This document shows positions 17,230 through 24,590 of a stretch of DNA of 28,975 nt, piece by piece. The notes under the pieces were generated by a model. The model ran no database searches and was not told the DNA's origin. It was given only the letters and a program-made list of their open reading frames with translations. Source of the DNA: Syntrophomonadaceae bacterium (GTDB taxonomy: Bacteria; Bacillota_D; Dethiobacteria; DTU022); NCBI GenBank assembly GCA_003551865.1, contig PUNU01000048.1:1-28975 (forward strand), in the 5' to 3' direction. A program made the position numbers and the translations under genes. Each line of letters begins with the position of its first letter. Position 1 is the first letter of the stretch.

Positions 17230-17468
17230 GAGCCGTAACAATTCCAGGCGAGCGATCCGTGAGCTCCGGCTTGCAACAGCTGCGAATTATAAAAAGAACG
17301 TAACTACACAGCCTATTGTCCTTGTTGAATGAAAAGCTGTGCCATGGGGACGGTTCGAGCGTTCCTGAGCGCAGCGAAGGCCGAAGGGAAAACGATGGAA
17401 CCGTCCACTATGGCACGGCGGGTTAGGCCTGAGTAGTTACAAAAGAACAAACTTAATTGACAGCGTAC
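17230..17468. repeat. Element B right half, interrupted by element A
   Basis: Positions 17230-17299 and 17441-17468 together match the right half of the element at 3282-3463, including GCGAGCGATCCGTGAGC, CCGGCTTGCAACAGCTG and the terminal TTGACAGCGTAC. Element A (17300-17440) sits between the two parts. The left half is missing or unrecognisable, and 17123-17229 shows nothing I can name. Confidence 0.75.
17300..17440. mobile_element. Element A, copy 1: MITE-like, 141 bp, with 8-bp target duplication
   Basis: The ends are GTAACTACACAG and CTGAGTAGTTAC, an imperfect inverted pair with one mismatch. AAAAGAAC is present on both sides (17292-17299 and 17441-17448), a perfect 8-bp target duplication. 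Inside, GGGGACGGTTC (17346-17356) and GAACCGTCC (17398-17406) form a second inverted repeat. There is no open frame of note, so it would need a transposase in trans. GTAA ends with an 8-bp duplication resemble IS66-family insertions. Confidence 0.85.
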
Positions 17469-17509
17469 TAGACCTTATAGCTGTTTCGGACCATATTCCG
17501 TAAGCGTAA

Positions 17510-17578
17510 CCGGCTGAGTGCCGGGACCTATTACCACTGACCAAGGGCGGGCCCCCCGCATGTTTGAAACCCGCTCAG
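17510..17578 (+). promoter_or_regulatory. Possible structured leader upstream of the flavin reductase gene
   Basis: GC-rich complementary segments cluster here. CCGGC pairs with GCCGG (17510-17524). GCGGG pairs with CCCGC (17547-17559). An alternative long-range helix joins CTGAG and CGGG (17514-17525) to CCCG and CTCAG (17570-17578). The pairings are mutually exclusive in part. I could not match it to a known riboswitch consensus. The rest of 17469-17632 shows only the ribosome binding site GGGAGG at 17619-17624. Confidence 0.25.
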
Positions 17579-17632
17579 TACAGTAGAACTGGAAAGTGTG
17601 ATTAACTGCATATTATATGGGAGGTATAATGA

Positions 17633-18190
17633 ATGAAAAAAAACAAACAACCCGCCCGGCTTTTACTGGGTCCCGTTCCCCCGGCAATGATAGCCTGCGG
17701 TGACGGTGAAAAATTTAATATTATTACCCTGGCCTGGGTCGGAGTGGTCAATTCTTCCCCTCCGATGATTTCGGCCGCGATCAGGCCGGGCCGCTATTCA
17801 CATGACATTATTAAGAATACGGGTGAATTTACGATTAACCTGCCCTCCGCCGATCAGGTCGAACTGGCCGACGGCTGCGGCACCCTGAGCGGTAGGGATC
17901 TTGACAAGTTCTCGCATTTCAATTTAACCCCGGTTAAAGGCACCCTGCAGTATGCGCCGCTTATCGACGAGTGCCCGGTTGGGATGGAATGTTTAGTAGA
18001 GCATACACTTGAACTTGAAAGCCATACCGTGTATATTGGCCGGGTGGTCGCTTCTTATACGGCCGCGGAGATAACTGATGAAAGAGGAACAATTGATTTC
18101 GAACGTTTAAGCCTGCTCGGGTTCTGCGCCGGAAGTTACCTCGAGACCAAACCGCTCAACCTTAAAATTGGCTGTACCAGTAGAAGGTAG
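17633..18190 (+). CDS. Flavin reductase family protein (flavoredoxin-like, FMN-binding split barrel)
   Basis: The 185-residue protein has the split-barrel FMN-binding layout: an N-terminal GPVPPAMIACGDGEKFNIITLAWVG, then SSPPMISAAIRPGRYSHDIIKNTGEFTINLPS, and a central DLDKFSHFNLTPVKG. Relatives are flavoredoxins and flavin reductases that shuttle electrons or reduce free FMN. The exact donor and acceptor cannot be told. The ATG at 17633 has GGGAGG eight bases upstream. It is a single-gene unit between the repeat region and the selA promoter; a redox role near selenium genes is suggestive only. Confidence 0.88.
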   Translation: MKKNKQPARLLLGPVPPAMIACGDGEKFNIITLAWVGVVNSSPPMISAAIRPGRYSHDIIKNTGEFTINLPSADQVELADGCGTLSGRDLDKFSHFNLTPVKGTLQYAPLIDECPVGMECLVEHTLELESHTVYIGRVVASYTAAEITDERGTIDFERLSLLGFCAGSYLETKPLNLKIGCTSRR

Positions 18191-18217
18191 CCCTTAAAAA
18201 GCCGCGTCCGGGACTTC

Positions 18218-18253
18218 ATCAATTTGCCAAGAACCCCGGCAAATTGATATAAT
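18218..18253 (+). promoter_or_regulatory. selA promoter overlaid by an 11-bp inverted repeat
   Basis: TTGCCA (18224-18229) and TATAAT (18248-18253) are spaced by 18 bases, a good sigma-A promoter with a predicted start near 18260. The arms ATCAATTTGCC (18218-18228) and GGCAAATTGAT (18238-18248) are perfect reverse complements with a 9-base gap and cover the -35 box and the spacer. This looks like an operator. A terminator for the upstream gene is less likely because no T-run follows. Confidence 0.6.
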
Positions 18254-18290
18254 TAGTATGTTCGTGCGACTTTAATTATTTACGAGAAGA

Positions 18291-19751
18291 GTGAACCCTT
18301 TGCCCGATTACCGGACCTTGTTGCGAGAACTGCCGGCGGTGGATCGCCTGCTCCAGGAAGCGCCGCTGGAAGAAGCCCTGAAACGCTATCCCAGGCGCCT
18401 GGTCCTGCAGGCGGTGCAGGAGACCGTTGATGTATACCGCCGGCGAATTACCGCGGCCCTGCAAAAAGGCGAAGAGCCCGGAGACTTTGATCTGTCCGGC
18501 AGCCGACTGGCCGCGGAAGCGGCCCGCCTGGCTGAATGGAAAGCCGATGTAAACCTTAAGCCGCTGATCAATGCCACCGGCGTAATCATTCATACAAACC
18601 TGGGCCGGGCCCCGCTGGCTGATACCGCAGTAAGGGCTATGGCTTCTCTAGCGGGCAGTTACAGCAACCTCGAGCTGGATCTGGAAAGCGGCAGGCGCGG
18701 CTCCCGCCAGGATCACCTGGAAGCCCTGCTCTGCGAGCTGAGCGGTGCTGAAGCGGCTGTAGTTCTTAACAACAACGCCGCGGCGGTTTTTCTGGCCCTC
18801 ACTACGCTTGCCGCCGGCCGGGAGGTAGTGGTATCCCGCGGCCAGCTGGTCGAGATCGGGGGATCTTTCCGCATTCCGGATATTATGGCCGCCGGCGGAG
18901 CGCGGCTGGTGGAAGTGGGAACTACCAATAAAACCTACCTGCACGATTACGAAGCGGTTGTCACCGAAGAAACAGCCGCTTTTCTAAAGGTCCATACCAG
19001 CAACTACCACATGGTCGGTTTTACCGCCGAGGTCGATACTGCAGAACTCGCCGCCCTGGCGCACAGGCATGCCCTGCCGCTGATTGAAGATCTGGGCAGT
19101 GGTGTTTTGCTTGACCCTACCGGGTACAGCCTGCCTCCTGAACCGCGCATCCAGGACAGCATTGCCGCCGGTGCCGATATTGTCACCTTCAGCGGGGATA
19201 AAATGCTGGGGGGACCACAGGCCGGTATAGTAGTCGGGCGCAGTGACCTGGTGTCAAGCATCCGCAGCAATCAGTTGGCCAGAACACTGCGTATTGACAA
19301 ATTTACCGCCGCCGCCCTGGAGGCAACCCTTCGCCTCTATTTTGATGAAGAAACGGCTGTTAGAGAAATACCGATCTGGCGTATGCTCACCACCGATCGG
19401 GAAACCCTGAACAGGCGGGCGCATAAGCTGGCCGATCGCTTGGGTGGGATATTCAAAGCCGGCAGTGTTTCTGTAATACCGGGTATCTCCAGGGTCGGTG
19501 GAGGGGCCATGCCCATGGCGGAATTACCCACCTACCTGGTTGCGGTGAAGCTTCAGGAGCAAAGCGGAAGGCCCGAAGAACTGGCTGAAAAATTGCGACG
19601 CGGCGAACCGCCGGTGATCGCGCGCCTTCAGCAGGACAGCCTCCTCTTCGATCCCCGGACGATCTTTGAAGAGCAGGAAGACGACCTTGCTGCAGCTGTA
19701 AGCAGGGCTGTCCACGCAGGGACGGATGAAAGCACTCGTCCCGGTCGTTAA
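18291..19751 (+). CDS. selA: L-seryl-tRNA(Sec) selenium transferase
   Basis: The 486-residue PLP enzyme converts Ser-tRNA(Sec) to Sec-tRNA(Sec) with selenophosphate. The N-terminal tRNA-binding segment (RELPAVDRLL) starts near residue 12. The catalytic part has LINATGVIIHTNLGRAPLA (92-110), NNNAAAVFLAL, HTSNYHMVGF and the PLP lysine Lys304 in SGDKMLGGPQAG. The C-terminus follows the family. The start is GTG 18291 with a weak GAGAAGAG site; TTG 18300 is an alternative. The gene stands first in a selA-selB-selD set, 202 bases before selB, with its own promoter. Confidence 0.96.
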   Translation: MNPLPDYRTLLRELPAVDRLLQEAPLEEALKRYPRRLVLQAVQETVDVYRRRITAALQKGEEPGDFDLSGSRLAAEAARLAEWKADVNLKPLINATGVIIHTNLGRAPLADTAVRAMASLAGSYSNLELDLESGRRGSRQDHLEALLCELSGAEAAVVLNNNAAAVFLALTTLAAGREVVVSRGQLVEIGGSFRIPDIMAAGGARLVEVGTTNKTYLHDYEAVVTEETAAFLKVHTSNYHMVGFTAEVDTAELAALAHRHALPLIEDLGSGVLLDPTGYSLPPEPRIQDSIAAGADIVTFSGDKMLGGPQAGIVVGRSDLVSSIRSNQLARTLRIDKFTAAALEATLRLYFDEETAVREIPIWRMLTTDRETLNRRAHKLADRLGGIFKAGSVSVIPGISRVGGGAMPMAELPTYLVAVKLQEQSGRPEELAEKLRRGEPPVIARLQQDSLLFDPRTIFEEQEDDLAAAVSRAVHAGTDESTRPGR

Positions 19752-19802
19752 ACCAGTAATAACCAAGTCCGGCTTTATTAAAATCACATTTAGAGGTTTA
19801 AC

Positions 19803-19890
19803 CAACATATAGCATCCGAGCTGTGGATCGCGTGCTGAAAAATCGCTGAGCATATGCAGGCAAATAAACCGGATTTTATTGACAGGGTGC
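19803..19890. repeat. Element B, strongly degenerate relic
   Basis: The stretch ends in TTGACAGGGTGC (19879-19890), close to the element B terminus TTGACAGGGCAC. Upstream it keeps only short islands such as AACATATAGC and GAGCTGTGGATCG. It lies between selA and selB. The other end is not found, so this is a tentative call. Confidence 0.35.
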
Positions 19891-19953
19891 CGGTTTGATA
19901 GTGGATTGCCTGTCCTGAAAAATTGCGAACAAAAATAAAGGAGAACCGTCCAA

Positions 19954-21882
19954 TTGGAACAGCTGATCATCGGTACTGCAGGCCATGTTGATCACGGCAA
20001 AACAGTTTTGATCAAGGCGCTTACCGGGGTCGATACCGATCGCTTAAGAGAAGAAAAAGAGAGGGGTATATCAATCGATTTGGGATTTGCTCCCTTTCGC
20101 CTTCCCGGGGGGAGACTGGCCGGGATTGTCGATGTGCCCGGCCATGAGCGCTTTATCCACAATATGTTGGCCGGAGCTTCCGGGATGGATCTGGTAATCC
20201 TGGTGGTCGATGCTTCCGAGGGCGTGATGCCCCAGACCAGGGAACACCTGGATATACTGCAGATTCTTGGCATCCGCAACGGCATTGTCGTTATTACTAA
20301 AATAGATCTGGTCGAGGAAGAATGGCAGGAACTGGTAAGAGAAGAGATCGGGGAGGAGCTTAAAGGTACTTTCCTGGAACAGGCACCGGTCCGCGCTGTG
20401 TCGGCTTTGAAGGGGGAGGGCATCGAAGAACTGCGGACCTTGATTGATGAACTCACTTCCGGGCTGGAAGCACGCAGTGCTTCAGGGCCCCTGCGCCTCC
20501 CCGTTGACCGTTCTTTTGTCATTGCCGGTTTTGGTACCGTGGTTACCGGGACCCTGATTCAGGGATCTGTGGAAGTGGGTGAAAGGGTTGAAGTGGTACC
20601 GCCCGGAATAGATGCCAGAGTTCGCAATATCCAGGTCCATGCCAGCGACGTAAAAGAAGCACACGCCGGGAGCCGGGTTGCTTTGAATCTTTCCGGGTTG
20701 GAAAAATCCCAGGTTGTCCGCGGCAGTGTGGTCAGCAATCCCGGTTATTACAGCCAGACTTCATTGCTCGATGTTTCGGTCGAGCTTTTATCCCGGGCCC
20801 GTCGGGGACTGAAAAATCTTGACCCGGTTCATTTTTTCCTTGGATCCGCCCGCAGTGTAGCCCGCTTGTTGCTTTTGGACTGCGACGAAATCCGTCCCGG
20901 TGAAAGAGCCCTCGCTCAGTGCCGCCTTGACCACCCCCTTGTAGCTGAACGCGGTGATCCTTTTGTAATCCGCTCCTATTCACCGATGACCACCATCGGC
21001 GGCGGCATGGTTCTTGATCCCTACCCGGCCAGGCACCGACGCTTTCGGACCCAGGTAATTGAACGCCTGCAGGAGCTAAGGCAGGCTCCTTCCGCCGGTG
21101 GAGACGCCGCTTTTGTTCGCGGCAAGCTGAAAGAGATGACCGTTGCCGAGGATAAAACTCTGGCCAAAGAAACCAGGCTGGCCCTGGACAAAGTGCGCTC
21201 GGTTTTAGATGACATGAACGCCCGGGGGGAAGTGGAAAAGCTGGGCAGTGCATATATTATCAGCGAGGTTCTAGATGAACTGAAGGAAAAACTGTTTGCA
21301 GAGCTGGGAAAATACCACCGGAAGCAACCGCTGGCTTTTGGCATTTCCCGGGCCCATCTGCATGCAACTCTGCCCCCGTCTTTCGGCCAGCGTGAATATG
21401 ACGCTTTACTTAAGCGGCTGCAGGAACAGGATGAAATATCGGTAAGCGGCGACCTGGTCAGCCTTTGCCGGTACAAACCGCGCCCTTCAGAGCGGGATCA
21501 AAACCTGCTCAAGGCTGTAACCGACCTCTATCGCAGCGGAGGATTGCAGCCACCTTCAGCAAAAGAAGTTATAAAAAGTGTAGGTGCGGATCCGGCCCGC
21601 AAGGACGAGTTTTTTAACTACCTGTTGAACACTGGCGAGCTGGTAAAGATAAGCGAGGAGCTCTATTTTCACAGCGAGGCTTACAGCAAGGCCCTGGATC
21701 TACTGCGCCGTCATTTTGCCGAAAACGAAACACTTACCCTGGCCCAGTTCAGGGATATAAGCGGCAGTTCCCGCAAATATGCCCAGGCCCTGCTCGAGCA
21801 CTTTGACCGTGAAAAATATACCAGGCGGGTTGAAGATTACCGGGTGGCCCTGAAGCTGGGTAAAGATCAGAAAGGAGGGTGA
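19954..21882 (+). CDS. selB: Selenocysteine-specific translation elongation factor SelB
   Basis: The 642-residue GTPase brings Sec-tRNA(Sec) to UGA codons that carry a SECIS hairpin. GTPase motifs are GHVDHGKT (10-17), DVPGHERFIHN (60-70) and TKID (115-118), with IDLGFAPF in the switch region as in SelB rather than EF-Tu. Domains II and III follow to about residue 350. The C-terminal 280 residues are the winged-helix repeats that bind the SECIS, with typical helical and basic segments. The TTG start at 19954 has AAGGAGA about ten bases before it. selD begins four bases after the stop. Confidence 0.96.
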   Translation: MEQLIIGTAGHVDHGKTVLIKALTGVDTDRLREEKERGISIDLGFAPFRLPGGRLAGIVDVPGHERFIHNMLAGASGMDLVILVVDASEGVMPQTREHLDILQILGIRNGIVVITKIDLVEEEWQELVREEIGEELKGTFLEQAPVRAVSALKGEGIEELRTLIDELTSGLEARSASGPLRLPVDRSFVIAGFGTVVTGTLIQGSVEVGERVEVVPPGIDARVRNIQVHASDVKEAHAGSRVALNLSGLEKSQVVRGSVVSNPGYYSQTSLLDVSVELLSRARRGLKNLDPVHFFLGSARSVARLLLLDCDEIRPGERALAQCRLDHPLVAERGDPFVIRSYSPMTTIGGGMVLDPYPARHRRFRTQVIERLQELRQAPSAGGDAAFVRGKLKEMTVAEDKTLAKETRLALDKVRSVLDDMNARGEVEKLGSAYIISEVLDELKEKLFAELGKYHRKQPLAFGISRAHLHATLPPSFGQREYDALLKRLQEQDEISVSGDLVSLCRYKPRPSERDQNLLKAVTDLYRSGGLQPPSAKEVIKSVGADPARKDEFFNYLLNTGELVKISEELYFHSEAYSKALDLLRRHFAENETLTLAQFRDISGSSRKYAQALLEHFDREKYTRRVEDYRVALKLGKDQKGG

Positions 21883-21886
21883 GCAG

Positions 21887-22936
21887 ATGGCAAGCGGAAA
21901 AATCAAGTTGACCGCCATGACAACCAGTGCAGGTTGAGCGGCAAAAATCGGGCCGGAAGCCCTGGCGCAGGTTCTGCGCCGCCTGCCTGTAGATGATGAT
22001 CCCAATTATTTAAACCGAGAACAGCATTTTTCTGATGCCGGCATTTACCGCATTGCACAGGACAAGGCCCTGGTGCAGACGGTCGATTTCTTTACCCCGA
22101 TCGTCGACGACCCTTACACCTTTGGGCAGATCGCCGCCGCCAATGCCCTGAGCGATGTTTATGCCATGGGCGGGGAACCTTTGACAGCTTTAAATATTAT
22201 CTGTTTTCCGGTGTCATGCCATCCCCTGGAGATCATGGAATCGATCCTGCGCGGAGGTTATGACAAAGTAAACGAGGCACGGGCGGTTGTGGTCGGCGGT
22301 CACAGCGTTGAAGATCCCGAGCCTAAATACGGCCTGGCGGTAACCGGGCTAATTGATCCTGGAAAGCTTGTTACCGGCGGCGGAGCCCGACCGGGCGACT
22401 GCCTGGTCCTGACCAAGCCGTTGGGCACAGGGATTATTGCCACCGCCCTGAAAGGCGAAGTGCTTGAGGAAAAGGAGGCTGAAGAAGCCATAAACGGCAT
22501 GGCCGCTCTTAACGCGGGCGCTTCAGCGGCAATGTTGGAGGCCGGTGTTTCCGCCTGTACAGATATCACCGGATTCAGCTTTTTGGGTCATCTCCGCGAA
22601 GTTCTTCTTTCCAGCGGTGTCGGAGCCGAGATAGAATATTCGAAAGTTCCCTTTTACGCGGCGGTTAAAGACATGGCGGCCATAGGTATGATTCCGGCCG
22701 GTGCTTACCGCAATCTTGAATACATCCAGTCCAGTGTGGATTGGCGGGGTCCGGAGGACCAAAAGGACGACGCCTTGATTACCCTCGCCGATCCCCAGAC
22801 CTCCGGCGGCTTATTGATTTCCACGGCCGAAGAAAAACTGGAACTGCTGCAAAATGCTTTCGGCAGGCAAAACCAAAACTGGCACATCGTCGGCCGCATC
22901 ATCGAGGCTCCTGTGGGCGGGATTGTATTGAAGTAA
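21887..22936 (+). CDS. selD: Selenide, water dikinase containing selenocysteine at position 17
   Basis: SelD makes selenophosphate from selenide and ATP for SelA. The gene is read as 349 residues with the in-frame TGA at 21935-21937 decoded as Sec17. The local pattern is SAG-Sec-AAKIGP, where E. coli SelD has Cys17 and Lys20; Lys20 is present here. Downstream are TVDFFTPIVDDPYTFGQIAAANALSDVYAMGG, VVVGGHSVEDPEPKYGLAVTG, and TDITGFSFLGHL, all normal for the family. Starting at a later Met, as an automatic call would, removes the active site. ATG 21887 lies next to GGAGGG at 21874-21879, seven bases away, inside the end of selB. An element A copy is inserted immediately after the stop codon. Confidence 0.95.
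21935..21980 (+). promoter_or_regulatory. Sec UGA codon with bacterial SECIS-like hairpin
   Basis: The UGA is at 21935-21937. GGCGCAG (21964-21970) and CTGCGCC (21974-21980) form a perfect 7-bp stem with loop GTT, about 33 bases after the UGA. A short GC stem with a small G/U-containing loop at this distance fits bacterial SECIS elements that SelB recognises. It lies inside the coding sequence, as bacterial elements do. Confidence 0.75.
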
Positions 22937-22944
22937 AACACCTT

Positions 22945-23099
22945 GTAACTACTCAGCTTGTTGTCCTTGCTGAATGAAAAGCGGCGACATGGGGACGGTT
23001 CGAACGTCCCTACTAATCTGGGTTCTGACCTCTGACTTATATTATGGGAGACGGTGGAACCGTCCCCTGTGGCTTAGCGGGTTAGGCCTGAGTAGTTAC
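22945..23099. mobile_element. Element A, copy 2: MITE-like, 155 bp, with 8-bp target duplication
   Basis: The ends GTAACTACTCAG and CTGAGTAGTTAC are perfect reverse complements. AACACCTT occurs on both sides (22937-22944 and 23100-23107). An inner perfect 11-bp pair, GGGGACGGTTC (22991-23001) and GAACCGTCCCC (23057-23067), could fold as a hairpin. The left duplication begins directly after the selD stop codon. No transposase is encoded. The centre differs from copy 1 in length and sequence, while the two arms are well conserved. Confidence 0.88.
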
Positions 23100-23107
23100 A
23101 ACACCTT

Positions 23108-23417
23108 TTAAACAAGAGAGAAGAAACCGGGGTTTTCCCTTTTAACAGGGACTGGCTTCACCCGTAAGACCGGTCTGCAGGCCTTACATCTAATCAATAG
23201 TTGATCGGGTAAAATATTTATGAATTGAAAAATTAAGCAGGAAAAACAAGCGGAAACGTCGAAAACTAATAGATAGAACAGTTTTATCGCAATTGTCAAA
23301 ATATTATATTGCAAATAATTGGGAGGTGGCGGAAACAACGATTCTTAAGCCGGTGTTCCAAATTAACTGCCGGACGAGTTGCCGTAGCACAAACATTTAA
23401 TGATGCGGGGTATGATA
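23108..23417. other. Intergenic region upstream of the Hdr-Etf operon
   Basis: No gene is supported here. The stretch is AT-rich from about 23200 to 23320 and probably holds the operon promoter, but no pair of boxes is convincing; TTGTCA at about 23303 has a poor partner 17 bases later. A 10-bp palindrome AGACCGGTCT is at 23167-23176. A GGGAGG at 23321 has no good start codon at proper spacing. Confidence 0.5.
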
Positions 23418-24557
23418 ATGAGTACCGATAGCCAGACTTTCACAGAAAAATATGATCTACTTGGCTGCATCCAGTGCGGCCGCTGTACAGGAGGCTGCCC
23501 GGTCACCGTGCGGGCCGGTTTGAATGTCCGCCAGTTTGTCAACAATGCATATTTTGAAGAAAAACTCGACGAATTGGCCCGGCTTGCCGAGATCTGGGAC
23601 TGTACTGCCTGCCATACCTGTGCGGTTCGCTGTCCCAAGGGTTTGAAACCGCTGGAAGTGTTGATCGGTCTGCGTTCAATGATCATCGAAAGCGGAAAAG
23701 TGGAACCGACGGTACGTGACGCTTTGCAGAGCGTGCTCCTTGAAGGTAACCCCTGGGAAAAGCCTAGGGCTACACGAACCGATTGGATGGAAGGGCTGGA
23801 CGTTAAAACCATTGGGCCGGGAGAACCTGTGGAAAATCTCTTCTTTGTCTGCTGCACGATCGCCTACGATCCCCGTGTGCAGGCTGTGGCCAAAAACATG
23901 GTTAAATTGTTAAACAAGGTGGGTATCGATTACGGTTTTATCGCCGAAGACGAAACCTGCTGCGGCAGTGAAGTATTTACCCTGGGCGAAGAGGGGCTTT
24001 TTGAAATGCTGATTGAAGACAACACCGAGTATTTAAACGAGTTTACAGCCGAAAGGATTGTCACTCTCTCGCCTCACTGCTTTACCACCTACAATACCCA
24101 TTACCCCGATTTAAAAAGCCCGGTTATTCACTACACCCAGTTTCTGGACAGCCTTGTTGCCGAAGGGAAACTGTCATGGAAAGGGGACCTCGAGAAAAAA
24201 GTCGTTTTCCACGATCCCTGTTACCTTGGCAAGCAGGGTGGGGTTTTTGATGAACCACGCCGCCTGCTCAAAAGCATTCCGGGTGTGGAACTGCTTGAAT
24301 TCGACCGCAGCCGGGAGCGCAGTCTTTGCTGTGAAGGCGGGGGTGGAAAAATGTGGGTTGAATCGGAAGCCCAGGGAGAAAGGTTGGCTGAAACACGGAT
24401 CAAAGATGCCCGGGAACTGGGTGCCGATATTGTGGCCGTGGCCTGTCCTTTCTGTGTACTGACCCTGGAAGACGCTCTTAAGGGTCTCGGCTACGAAGAA
24501 GAGATGCGTGTTGCCGAAATCATGGAGCTTTTGGGAGAGTTTGTGGAAGACCAATAA
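23418..24557 (+). CDS. HdrC-HdrB fusion-type heterodisulfide reductase subunit (HdrD-like, soluble)
   Basis: The 379-residue protein has an N-terminal ferredoxin domain with two [4Fe-4S] sets (Cys17, 20, 23, 27 and Cys62, 65, 68, 72) followed by two CCG domains. The second CCG domain is complete (Cys268, CC304-305, Cys343, Cys346). The first keeps CC145-146, CC181-182 and Cys221 but lacks the final CxxC pair. CCG cysteines bind noncubane clusters in HdrB that reduce disulfides. There is no transmembrane segment, unlike membrane-bound HdrDE partners or Etf:quinone reductases. ATG 23418 (GGGG seven bases before it) is preferred; in-frame ATGs at 23400, 23403 and 23412 have no better site. EtfB follows after 33 bases. 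Confidence 0.88.
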   Translation: MSTDSQTFTEKYDLLGCIQCGRCTGGCPVTVRAGLNVRQFVNNAYFEEKLDELARLAEIWDCTACHTCAVRCPKGLKPLEVLIGLRSMIIESGKVEPTVRDALQSVLLEGNPWEKPRATRTDWMEGLDVKTIGPGEPVENLFFVCCTIAYDPRVQAVAKNMVKLLNKVGIDYGFIAEDETCCGSEVFTLGEEGLFEMLIEDNTEYLNEFTAERIVTLSPHCFTTYNTHYPDLKSPVIHYTQFLDSLVAEGKLSWKGDLEKKVVFHDPCYLGKQGGVFDEPRRLLKSIPGVELLEFDRSRERSLCCEGGGGKMWVESEAQGERLAETRIKDARELGADIVAVACPFCVLTLEDALKGLGYEEEMRVAEIMELLGEFVEDQ

Positions 24558-24590
24558 GTTCAACCAATTTGGCAGGAGGTGGAATGAACC

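Noticed and set aside
17469..17632. TPP, FMN or cobalamin riboswitch
   Set aside because: Only isolated short matches (such as GGCTGAG) were seen; the conserved cores are absent.
22073..22936. selD starting at a downstream GTG and having 287 residues
   Set aside because: It would lack the catalytic loop; the upstream in-frame UGA and hairpin explain the interruption.
23326..23400. 24-codon frame just before the HdrCB gene, with two cysteines
   Set aside because: Its GTG start overlaps the only GGAGG sequence, so spacing is wrong; probably chance.
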